From Flavobacteriales bacterium UBA958 (GTDB lineage Bacteria; Bacteroidota; Bacteroidia; Flavobacteriales_D; Crocinitomicaceae), in the NCBI GenBank assembly GCA_002293045.1, contig DBCM01000149.1:1-14357 (forward strand): a stretch of 14,357 nucleotides of DNA. Direction: 5' to 3'. This document shows positions 1 through 7,052 of the stretch, piece by piece; position 1 is the stretch's first letter, and every line of letters begins with the position of its first letter. Position numbers and translations under genes: made by a program. Below the pieces are notes generated by a model, which was not told where the DNA came from, did no database searches, and was given only the letters and a program-made list of their open reading frames with translations.

Positions 1-3000
1 GAATCGCCTGGTAGAATGGTGTCGTTTAGTGTACCGCTAAGTCGAGGTATTCCAGATACAGATAAGGTAAGAATTCCACCTACAATGGATACCGTTCCTT
101 CGTTTTGCATGGAACAACCAATGATCGACTGGGAATTCTGGCTTCCAAGATAAACCTGATTAAGGGCTAATTCCAACAAGGGTTCATTGATTGGGATAAC
201 TTTCAGAGTGGTATCTGTACACCCAAACAAGTTGTTTGTAATGCTATATACCAATAGCTCCCCGCCCGTTAATGAATCAGGAATCAGATAATTCAATGAG
301 GTCGAATCCTCCAATGAAATGCCATTAACCAACCATTGGAGGCTCGAGGATCCAGTGGCGTTAGAGGTCAAGGTTATCTCGTCACCAGCAACGCAAATTT
401 CGGGTTCATATACAAAGTCACTGCTTAGTCCGGGATTAACAAAGACTTCGATCAGGGTATCTACGTGACACCCTAAATCAGACATTGCATTTAAATGAAG
501 AAATTGAATCCCCAAGGTGGTAAAGGTATATTGTCCTTGAATTCCCTCGATAGGGTATTGTAAGTTAACCAACCAGGACGTGCTGTCGATGGTTCCGCTT
601 GAAATGGTACTTGTGCTGGTAAAGCTGGTTGGATTCGCCAAACAGGAAGGCGCAAGGTTCCAAGAAAGGTCGGGAATTGGATGAACTTCTACGACGTGTG
701 AACTTGTATCGGTACACCCATTGCCTGCATAACAGATTAAAGACATCGAATACGATCCCTCCAATGAGTAGGCATAAGAAGGAGTAAATGAGGAATCTAT
801 TGTATTGTTTCCAAAATCCCACAACACGGATTGAATTCCTGTACTATCTCCGGCTACACTCGTGTTTATTGGGGAAAAGGTGGAAAGTTCACATGAATTA
901 TTAACCGAAAAATTGGCCGTGGGTGCGGCAAATACGGTAAACGAATATGATGCCGTATCGGAACATCCATAGGTGTTTTGAGCGATCAATTGAATTTGAT
1001 TCGTACCTGCTTGTGTGAACATGTGGGTGGGAAGGGCCGTGGTATCGATTAATCCGCCGAAATAATCCCATGCGTAGGCATGAATCGGATTTCCCGTTAC
1101 ATCGGTTGCTTGAAAAGAAATCCAAGCGTTTGTGCATGAATCTTGGTGTTGTATCAATAAATCAGGGGGAGTATGAACCACAAACGAAAACGTATCCGTG
1201 GAGCTGCAATTGTTATTCGCAGTCACATGGAGTGTCCCCTGAATTAATCCGCTGGTTGAAAACAACGCTTGAATGGTATTTCCATTCAATTGAAGTCCAT
1301 TGGAGAAGGTCCATACTTGGCTGCTGATTAATGCCGGAAGAGGAACGGAGGCTTGATTTGAAAATTGAAGCAGCGCATTGGTGCATTGCGATTGGGGAAG
1401 GCTTACATTATTACTGGGTGCTGTTCCATTTACGGTAACATTAATGGTGTCTTCCGCAATACATCCATTGATGTTTGTGGAAAGCAAGGATATTGCATAG
1501 GTTCCCGGGCTCGTAATGGAAAACGTTTCACCGGTTTGTCCATTGTTCCATAGATATGAAACGGTTTCTGAGGCTCCAATTTGAAGAGATATACTATTGC
1601 CGATGCACAAGGAGGTGTCGGCCCCCAAAAATGCGGTAATCGGGTAGGGGTCGAGTGAAATCGCATACTGCTGCAACGGGGAAGGGCAGCCCCCTGAACC
1701 TGTAACGGTAAGGCTGTACGTGCCTGCCTGTGAAATAGTGATGCTGTTGGTGCTAGCTCCTGTATTCCAAACATGTGTATACCCTGCGCCTAATCCCGTA
1801 TTCCAGATTAACGAGCTGTTTGCGCACAAGGAAGTACTGGAAGGTGGATTAATCGTGGGGAATTTCACATAAATGGTGTCCGACCAAGTAAATCCAAAGG
1901 CGTCATTGGCGGAAACCCAATAGGATCCGGTTTGATTGACAGCGATACTCGCCGTAGTTGCTCCTGTACTCCACAGGTAATTAGTAAATCCTGCACCTGC
2001 ATTTAGTGTTTGCGGACAATAACCGTTGTTTATTGTTAGGTCGGCGCCCAAATTGAGGGAGGGAGTATATTTATATTTTAGGTAATTATTTATCTTCTGA
2101 ACGTCTAGTGAATCGTTCGTGTCCGCAAACACAATTTCACAAATATTCCCATTTAAAAAGAGTAACTCGCCGTCGTCATTTGCATTGTTGTAAGCACCCA
2201 CAAGAAATCTAAAATTCGATTCAAATAACAGATTCGAATTGAAAGAATTCACACTGAGCGATGAATTATTGACTACCAGGTGATTTTTCGCCGTAGTTCG
2301 ATTAACTAAGGCCTGATACAAGGCATACGATGTTGTGTTAAAATTAGAGTAATTACTGGTATTATTGTCGCTTTGAAAAAGAAAGGCAGTTGCGTTTCCG
2401 TCCTTGATAAGACCATAGCGAAAGGTAGCGTTTGCTGCTCTTGATTTAGCGAGTAACGTTTGATTTGAGGCAGCCATTTTCCCAACTACAAACATAGCCC
2501 TCGAGTTAAATCCGAGGTCTAAAATATCTCCGCCACTGAGCACTTGACCACCCGAAAACCCGAGGCTGGGAAATCCATTTATGGCGTTGTTTACAACCGT
2601 AGGTCGTTTCGCAGCAAGGTTTTGACTCAGCACATAACCGTTAGCACTGAGATCTGCCCATTGTTGTACTTTATTGGTGGCATCTGGGGTAACCCCCGCA
2701 TCTGCCTTCAACCATAAACTCGTAGCGTTTAGGCTTCCGGGAGTAAAATAGGAAAAGCTGTAAGTTGGGGAAAGGATAGAGTCGTTCGCTGTGTAGGCTT
2801 TAATACGCCAGTAATAGGTGCCTTGAGATGCGACGAACGTACTCCAAGTGGTTAGGTTTGTAATTGGAGATTCAGAATAATTGCTAGTGAACGTGTTATT
2901 GCTGGCTACCATTACCCGATAGTTTAACGCATTGGGTGCACTGTTCCATTGATAATTGACCGCAAAGGTATGTATATTAGCGCCGTTCTTAGGCAAGATT

Positions 3001-3089
3001 CCGCTCAAGGGCTGCGCAAATGAGTACCCCATCAAACACAGCGAAAAAAGCGCATAAACCGCACCCCGAAAATGTAATATACCTCGCAT
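1..3089 (-). CDS. Giant secreted multidomain surface protein (FN3, ConA-like, Ig/PKD repeats), probable T9SS cargo; C-terminus beyond the window
   Basis: Reading the minus strand from the ATG at 3087-3089 gives 1029 codons with no stop before the left edge; an in-frame TAA directly precedes the ATG, fixing the start. Residues 1-25 form a signal peptide (basic start, hydrophobic core, cleavage probably near GYSFAQ). Residues about 27-116 resemble an FN3 domain (YYWRIKAY). Residues about 121-341 resemble a LamG/ConA-like domain, from LWLKADAGV to INNYLKYKY. Residues 347-555 hold three Ig-like modules with WxTG / WNNG turns and GTY strands. Residues about 560-968 hold five PKD-like modules, including WDYF and WDFG. 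From about 970 a different beta-rich segment begins. In Bacteroidota this build is typical of gliding, adhesion or T9SS-exported surface proteins; the C-terminal sorting domain that would prove T9SS export is not visible. It is transcribed divergently from the glycan operon. Role as adhesin is inferred; no catalytic motif was seen. Confidence 0.88.
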   Translation of the reverse strand, partial: MRGILHFRGAVYALFSLCLMGYSFAQPLSGILPKNGANIHTFAVNYQWNSAPNALNYRVMVASNNTFTSNYSESPITNLTTWSTFVASQGTYYWRIKAYTANDSILSPTYSFSYFTPGSLNATSLWLKADAGVTPDATNKVQQWADLSANGYVLSQNLAAKRPTVVNNAINGFPSLGFSGGQVLSGGDILDLGFNSRAMFVVGKMAASNQTLLAKSRAANATFRYGLIKDGNATAFLFQSDNNTSNYSNFNTTSYALYQALVNRTTAKNHLVVNNSSLSVNSFNSNLLFESNFRFLVGAYNNANDDGELLFLNGNICEIVFADTNDSLDVQKINNYLKYKYTPSLNLGADLTINNGYCPQTLNAGAGFTNYLWSTGATTASIAVNQTGSYWVSANDAFGFTWSDTIYVKFPTINPPSSTSLCANSSLIWNTGLGAGYTHVWNTGASTNSITISQAGTYSLTVTGSGGCPSPLQQYAISLDPYPITAFLGADTSLCIGNSISLQIGASETVSYLWNNGQTGETFSITSPGTYAISLLSTNINGCIAEDTINVTVNGTAPSNNVSLPQSQCTNALLQFSNQASVPLPALISSQVWTFSNGLQLNGNTIQALFSTSGLIQGTLHVTANNNCSSTDTFSFVVHTPPDLLIQHQDSCTNAWISFQATDVTGNPIHAYAWDYFGGLIDTTALPTHMFTQAGTNQIQLIAQNTYGCSDTASYSFTVFAAPTANFSVNNSCELSTFSPINTSVAGDSTGIQSVLWDFGNNTIDSSFTPSYAYSLEGSYSMSLICYAGNGCTDTSSHVVEVHPIPDLSWNLAPSCLANPTSFTSTSTISSGTIDSTSWLVNLQYPIEGIQGQYTFTTLGIQFLHLNAMSDLGCHVDTLIEVFVNPGLSSDFVYEPEICVAGDEITLTSNATGSSSLQWLVNGISLEDSTSLNYLIPDSLTGGELLVYSITNNLFGCTDTTLKVIPINEPLLELALNQVYLGSQNSQSIIGCSMQNEGTVSIVGGILTLSVSGIPRLSGTLNDTILPGD
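186..1412 (-). repeat. Five tandem PKD-like modules of ~83 residues with paired cysteines (inside the large minus-strand protein)
   Basis: Residues about 560-968 of the minus-strand protein repeat with a period of 81-83 residues. First cysteines fall at residues 569, 652, 733, 816 and 899. Second cysteines fall at 628, 709, 792, 874 and 957, giving 57-59 residues between partners. The second cysteine usually sits in a GCxDT-like motif (GCSDT, GCTDT, GCHVDT, GCTDT). Two preceding Ig-like modules have shorter pairs, 422/468 and 495/543. The repeats are diverged at DNA level, so this is an old protein-domain repeat and not a recent DNA duplication. A disulfide in each module is an inference; periplasmic and extracellular location would allow it. 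Confidence 0.75.
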
Positions 3090-3094
3090 TTATT

Positions 3095-3102
3095 CAAAAA
3101 TA
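3095..3102 (-). promoter_or_regulatory. Possible -7 element (TATTTTTG) for the large minus-strand gene
   Basis: On the minus strand TATTTTTG matches the Bacteroidota -7 consensus TAnnTTTG and ends only five bases before the ATG at 3089. If real, the transcript would be leaderless or nearly so. No convincing TTG/TTTG element is seen about 19-21 bases further upstream, and the local sequence is AT-rich, so a chance match is quite possible. Confidence 0.25.
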
Positions 3103-3172
3103 GTAAAATTTTTGCGATCACAGATGTTGCATGATTGTATCCTCGGTGACAGTGAATATTTAGTCAATCACA

Positions 3173-3196
3173 CAAGGCCATTCTTCGTTTGCCTTG
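3173..3196. other. Short inverted repeat in the divergent intergenic region
   Basis: CAAGGC (3173-3178) and GCCTTG (3191-3196) form a perfect 6-bp stem with a 12-base loop, just upstream of the rightward promoter. It could be an operator half-site pair or chance. The stem is too short and lacks a following T-run, so a terminator is unlikely. Confidence 0.25.
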
Positions 3197-3200
3197 AGTT

Positions 3201-3234
3201 TTGATTACTTGTTGGCTGATATAGTGTACCTTTG
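3201..3234 (+). promoter_or_regulatory. Bacteroidota-type promoter for the glycan operon (TTG ... TACCTTTG)
   Basis: TACCTTTG at 3227-3234 is an exact match to the Bacteroidota -7 consensus TAnnTTTG. An upstream TTG at 3201-3203 (within TTTTG) gives a 23-base spacer, at the upper end of the 17-23 range known for Flavobacterium-type promoters; the TTGTTG at 3209-3214 is closer than usual. Transcription would start near 3240, leaving a leader of roughly 15 bases before the ATG at 3255. No other good promoter is visible before the end of the operon. Confidence 0.55.
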
Positions 3235-3254
3235 TTGCTCAAGGGAACGGCAAC

Positions 3255-4109
3255 ATGGCGATGGATAGATTGAAAAATACAGAAATCTTAGGCCCCAATC
3301 GAGGATTATTTGATGTGCGATTAAGGGAGTTGTGGCGCTATAAAGATTTGATTTTCTTGTTTGTTCGCCGAGATTTTGTGGCTCAATACAAACAGACTAT
3401 CTTGGGTCCGCTTTGGTTTGTGATTCAACCTGTACTCACAGCACTGATGTTTTTTGTGGTTTTTGGTAAAATCGCCTCCATTCCAACGCAGGGAATCCAC
3501 CCTTTCTTATTTTACTTTACCGGCTTGTCCGTATGGGGGTACTTCTCAGATTGCTTTACCAAGACATCCAACACCTTTGTCGTGAATGCAGGGCTTTTTG
3601 GTAAAGTGTATTTTCCGCGCCTCGCTGTCCCAATATCAATCGTCATTTCAGGACTGGTTAAGTTGTTCATTCATTTTGCGCTATTGGCCATCCTATTGAC
3701 ATGGTTTTCAATTTCGGGCATCCAAACGTTGAATGTTAATCTTACTTTGGCCTTATTACCATTATATGTTTTACTCATGGCCCTCCTGGGCTTAGGGATG
3801 GGGATTTTGTTTTCTTCGTTGACCACAAAATATAAGGATCTTAGTTTCTTACTAACCTTTGGGATTCAATTACTGATGTACGCCACCCCCATTATATATC
3901 CGCTGTCCTACACTTCCGGCGTTTTGCATGAAGTGCTCCAATGGAATCCACTTACTTCCATCGTGGAAAACTTGCGTTTTTCGTTATATGGAATAGGGGC
4001 TTTTGATGGAATGGGGCTACTGTATACTGCCTCGTTTACTGCAGTCATTCTGTTTGGCGGTGTAATTGTTTTTAATCGGGTAGAGCAGTCCTTCATGGAT
4101 ACGGTATAA
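3255..4109 (+). CDS. wzm: Polysaccharide ABC exporter, membrane permease (Wzm, ABC-2 type)
   Basis: A 284-residue inner-membrane permease of the ABC-2 / Wzm family, which pairs with Wzt to move an undecaprenyl-linked O-antigen or capsule-type glycan across the inner membrane. The cytoplasmic N-terminus carries the family motif around residues 39-54 (RDFVAQYKQTILGPLW). Hydrophobic segments are seen at about 52-72, 84-100, 127-150, 163-187, 198-219 and 256-274, the six expected. The conserved NPLTSIVENLR (231-241) and the C-terminal FNRVEQSFMDTV also fit; the length is normal. It is the first gene of the operon, about 20 bases after a TAnnTTTG element, and its stop is followed after three bases by the wzt ATG. 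A second in-frame ATG at 3261 is an alternative start. Function is well supported by sequence and context; the exported glycan is unknown. Confidence 0.93.
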   Translation: MAMDRLKNTEILGPNRGLFDVRLRELWRYKDLIFLFVRRDFVAQYKQTILGPLWFVIQPVLTALMFFVVFGKIASIPTQGIHPFLFYFTGLSVWGYFSDCFTKTSNTFVVNAGLFGKVYFPRLAVPISIVISGLVKLFIHFALLAILLTWFSISGIQTLNVNLTLALLPLYVLLMALLGLGMGILFSSLTTKYKDLSFLLTFGIQLLMYATPIIYPLSYTSGVLHEVLQWNPLTSIVENLRFSLYGIGAFDGMGLLYTASFTAVILFGGVIVFNRVEQSFMDTV

Positions 4110-4112
4110 TTG

Positions 4113-5381
4113 ATGGCTATGGATATCATTAAGGTTGAACATATTTACAAGCAATATCAATTGGGGCAAGTGGGAACTGGTACTTTGGTACACGACCTAA
4201 ATCGCTGGTGGCATAAGCTGCGCGGAAAACAAGACCCATACGAGGTAATCACCGAATTAAATGATCGGTCTGTTTCGGGGGAACGCAACGAATATGTATG
4301 GGCATTGAATGATATTAGTTTTACCGTCAGGCAGGGAGAGGTTTTAGGAATTATCGGACGAAATGGTGCTGGTAAGAGTTCCTTGCTGAAAATTCTATCT
4401 AAAGTAACCGCACCAACAAAAGGGAGTATTACCTTGCACGGACGTGTTGCGTCTTTATTAGAGGTGGGCACAGGGTTTCACCCGGAATTAACGGGCAAAG
4501 AAAATATTTACCTAAACGGGGCAATTTTAGGGATGACTAAGAAAGAGATTTCAGGAAAGTTCGATGAAATCGTTGCTTTTAGTGGCGTCGAAAAGTATAT
4601 TGATACACCGGTTAAGCGCTATTCATCAGGGATGTATGTGCGTTTGGCATTCGCTGTGGCGGCTCATCTTGAACCAGAGATACTAATTGTAGATGAAGTG
4701 TTGGCTGTGGGTGATGTCGAATTTCAAAAAAAATGCATTGGTAAAATGAAGGATGTGGCAGGGGCGGGTCGAACGGTATTGTTTGTGAGTCACAACATGG
4801 AAGCAGTGAAGAATTTGTGTTCTCGAGCATTGCTTTTGGAGCACGGAAGTATTGTCTCGGAGGGGAGCCCAATCCAAGTAATAGAAACGTATCTTAATAA
4901 CCGAAATAAAACCGATTGGGGAAGATCCTATGAAGAACAAGAGGCTCCAGGCAATGAATTTACGCGCTTAAAATCCATTGAACTTAAACCAATACGTGAA
5001 GACGGTAAATCAATCATTACGGTAAAAAGCTCCCTTGAAATAAACATCAGTGTTTGGAATTATGTAGAAGACTTAGTCGCTAATCTTAGTCTTCACCTCT
5101 ATGCAGCTACAGGAGAATGTGTGTTCAATGTGATAACCGAATTACCACCGCCTACTATTGGTGTCGGCCTTCACCATGCGCGATGTGTGATTCCAAAAGA
5201 ATTATTAAATACAGGAGTATTTTATGTATCTTTCATGCTTGTTCAAGATACAGCAAAACCCCTTTTTAACTTTGAAGAGGTATTAACGTTTGAGGTGGAA
5301 GAAGAACGAGAAAACACCAATTGGCATGGTAAATACCCGGGATTTGTTCGGCCGAATATTGATTTTAAAATTATTCCATGA
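4113..5381 (+). CDS. wzt: Polysaccharide ABC exporter, ATP-binding protein (Wzt) with C-terminal domain
   Basis: A 422-residue ABC ATPase that powers Wzm. With the ATG at 4113 as start, Walker A (GRNGAGKS) is residues 82-89, the signature region YSSGM is 170-174, Walker B ILIVDE is 190-195, and the H-loop histidine is H227. An insertion at about 25-60 before the core beta strand is typical of Wzt/TagH-like ATPases. Residues about 270-422 form a beta-rich extra domain in the position of the Wzt C-terminal carbohydrate-binding domain, which in studied systems recognises the finished, capped end of the glycan. The frame also extends to a TTG at 4110, but the ATG three bases later is the better start; ATG 4119 is another option. 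The gene ends in a 4-base ATGA overlap with the aminotransferase. The C-terminal domain assignment rests on position and length; its ligand cannot be told from sequence. Confidence 0.93.
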   Translation: MAMDIIKVEHIYKQYQLGQVGTGTLVHDLNRWWHKLRGKQDPYEVITELNDRSVSGERNEYVWALNDISFTVRQGEVLGIIGRNGAGKSSLLKILSKVTAPTKGSITLHGRVASLLEVGTGFHPELTGKENIYLNGAILGMTKKEISGKFDEIVAFSGVEKYIDTPVKRYSSGMYVRLAFAVAAHLEPEILIVDEVLAVGDVEFQKKCIGKMKDVAGAGRTVLFVSHNMEAVKNLCSRALLLEHGSIVSEGSPIQVIETYLNNRNKTDWGRSYEEQEAPGNEFTRLKSIELKPIREDGKSIITVKSSLEINISVWNYVEDLVANLSLHLYAATGECVFNVITELPPPTIGVGLHHARCVIPKELLNTGVFYVSFMLVQDTAKPLFNFEEVLTFEVEEERENTNWHGKYPGFVRPNIDFKIIP

Positions 5382-6454
5382 TTCCCGTAACAAAATCGTT
5401 TTTGCCTCCGATAGCGGAATACACGGCCCAAGTGCAGCGTGCATACAACAACGGTTGGTTAACCAATCGGGGAGCCTTGGTTTTGGAATTAGAGGACAAA
5501 CTCACAACGTATTTGAATCTTGAGCAATCGAGAATTCTCCTCATGAACAACGGAACGATACCCTTGCAAATTGCATTGAAGTGTTTGGCTAAGGGTGGAG
5601 AGGTCATTACCACACCATTCTCGTATGTCGCGACAACCTCAACCATTGTTTGGGAGGGGTGTACGCCCGTGTTTGTGGACATTAATCCGGAATACCTAAC
5701 CATTGATGAAACCAAAATTGAGGCAGCGATTACGGATAAAACGACCTGCATTTTAGCAACGCACGTATTTGGTAATCCATGTAACGTCGAAGAAATTGAA
5801 CGCATTGCTAAGAAGCACAACCTAAAAGTGATTTACGACGGAGCACATGCGTTTGGGGTGAGCTACAAAGGGAAGAGTATTTTTGAATATGGTGATGTAA
5901 CAACCTGCAGTTTTCACGCTACGAAATTATTCCATACGGGCGAAGGAGGCGCGATTTTCTGCAAAGATTCCGACTTGTTTCATCAACTGTATTACAGTCA
6001 TAACTTTGGCCATGACGGTCCCTTGGCATTTCATGGACTTGGAATCAATGGGAAAATGAGTGAATTGCAAGCGGCCATGGGCTTGGCGGTTTTACCGCAT
6101 ATGAAGGAGATTTTAAGAGATCGAAGCAGCGTGGTATCGTGGTATCATGATTGCCTGAAATCGGATATGTTAGAAGTTCTAAAAATTAGAAATGAAACCC
6201 ATTGGAATAGAGCATATTATCCAGTCTTATTTGAATCTGAAAGTCTATTAATTGAAGTGCAAAATTCCCTGCAAGCTGCTGGGGTGTTTCCACGCAGATA
6301 CTTTTATCCATCGCTTACCCAGTTACCCTATGTTCACCAAAGTACCTGTGATATTGCTTCGGATGTATCTTCACGGATTTTATGTTTACCCTTATTTTAT
6401 GGTCTGAGTGAAAAAGATGTAAAGGGTATTGCCTCGATTATTAATAAGTTTTAA
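5378..6454 (+). CDS. DegT/DnrJ/EryC1/StrS-family nucleotide-sugar aminotransferase (VioA/QdtB-like)
   Basis: A 358-residue PLP enzyme of fold type I that transfers an amino group, usually from glutamate, to a keto-deoxy sugar nucleotide in the cytoplasm. The PLP-lysine motif SFHATK places the Schiff-base lysine at K183. D154 in DGAHAFG is the residue expected to contact the PLP ring nitrogen, and the GEGGAIF strand follows at 188-194. The opening IPVTKSFLPP and the GWLTNRG segment (26-32) are usual for the family, which includes VioA, WecE, QdtB/FdtB and perosamine synthases. Its partner downstream, ten bases away, is a sugar acyltransferase, the same pairing as VioA-VioB (dTDP-Qui4NAc) and QdtB/FdtB-QdtC/FdtC. 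Which position is aminated (C-3 or C-4) cannot be read from sequence. It starts inside the wzt stop (ATGA). Family sure; exact substrate uncertain. Confidence 0.9.
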   Translation: MIPVTKSFLPPIAEYTAQVQRAYNNGWLTNRGALVLELEDKLTTYLNLEQSRILLMNNGTIPLQIALKCLAKGGEVITTPFSYVATTSTIVWEGCTPVFVDINPEYLTIDETKIEAAITDKTTCILATHVFGNPCNVEEIERIAKKHNLKVIYDGAHAFGVSYKGKSIFEYGDVTTCSFHATKLFHTGEGGAIFCKDSDLFHQLYYSHNFGHDGPLAFHGLGINGKMSELQAAMGLAVLPHMKEILRDRSSVVSWYHDCLKSDMLEVLKIRNETHWNRAYYPVLFESESLLIEVQNSLQAAGVFPRRYFYPSLTQLPYVHQSTCDIASDVSSRILCLPLFYGLSEKDVKGIASIINKF

Positions 6455-6464
6455 TTTAGAATTC

Positions 6465-7052
6465 ATGATTATTGTAGGAGCAGGAGGGCATGCGTTAGAA
6501 GTGTTAAATGAACTGAAGCTCGGTAATCAAGCGGTTAGTGCTTTTTATGTTGAAATTAATGTGTATGTGAATGAATTATTCGGTATCCCGGTTCTGCATA
6601 AACGTGATTCATTACCGATGGAGCCGTTTATACTTGGTGTTGGAAAACCTCAGTTAAGACGTCGGTTGTTTGAGCAGCTTATTGGAAAACTTCCGGTAGC
6701 CTCCGTGATTTCAACGACTGCACAGGTGAGTGATTTTGGAGTGCAACTTGGTGAAGGACTTAACCTGATGCATCACGTATATATCGGACCAAATGTAGTT
6801 CTTGGAAAGGGTACCTTGGTCAATGCCAAATCTAGCATTCACCACGATTCCAGCATCGGATCATTTTGTGAAATATGCATTGGAGTTTCTATCGCAGGAC
6901 GCTGTACGATTGGAAACGAGGTGTTTATTGGCATGGGAGCATTGATTTTGCCTGGAGTAACGATTGGAGATAAGGCCATCGTTGGTGCAGGGGCGGTGGT
7001 GACCAAAGATGTTCCTGCGGGAGTTACAGTTAAAGGGGTACCAGCAAAGTGA
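6465..7052 (+). CDS. NeuD/PglD/VioB-type sugar O- or N-acyltransferase (left-handed beta-helix)
   Basis: A 195-residue protein whose start is the ATG at 6465, since MIIVGAGGHALEVL is the conserved N-terminus of the NeuD/PglD family; an upstream TTG extension is not supported. Residues 1-75 form a small Rossmann-like sugar-nucleotide domain (GAGGHA 5-10). Residues about 85-190 are hexapeptide repeats forming a left-handed beta helix. H127 in SIHHDSSIG lies where the catalytic base of PglD-like enzymes sits. GAGAVVTKDVPAG (174-186) is the acetyl-CoA binding end, and the protein stops at GVPAK, a common but short terminus. Following an aminotransferase, the expected reaction is N-acetylation of the new amino sugar while it is bound to a nucleotide; O-acetylation as in NeuD is the alternative. 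The stop overlaps a GTG start (GTGA). Confidence 0.87.
   Translation: MIIVGAGGHALEVLNELKLGNQAVSAFYVEINVYVNELFGIPVLHKRDSLPMEPFILGVGKPQLRRRLFEQLIGKLPVASVISTTAQVSDFGVQLGEGLNLMHHVYIGPNVVLGKGTLVNAKSSIHHDSSIGSFCEICIGVSIAGRCTIGNEVFIGMGALILPGVTIGDKAIVGAGAVVTKDVPAGVTVKGVPAK

Noticed and set aside
1070..1327. 85-codon plus-strand frame inside the left block
   Set aside because: It lies antisense to the long minus-strand gene, has no family signature and no promoter; the same holds for the plus-strand frame at 1365-1553.
1430..1774. 114-codon minus-strand frame
   Set aside because: It is out of phase with the 1029-codon minus-strand frame, which carries the recognisable Ig/PKD modules; the frames at 565-822 and 901-1137 are likewise out of phase.
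186..2051. Ig/PKD modules considered as a recent DNA tandem repeat or a CRISPR-like array
   Set aside because: Periodicity is visible only at protein level; no identical DNA units or regular spacers are present.
3173..3196. Inverted repeat considered as a transcription terminator
   Set aside because: The 6-bp stem with 12-base loop lacks a T-run and lies upstream of both divergent genes, where no transcript needs ending.
3908..4471. Minus-strand frames (3908-4129 and 4157-4471) opposite wzm/wzt
   Set aside because: Shadows of the well-supported exporter genes; no start context or motif.
5371..5820. 149-codon minus-strand frame opposite the aminotransferase
   Set aside because: It is antisense to a clear catalytic gene and has low-complexity composition without domain motifs.
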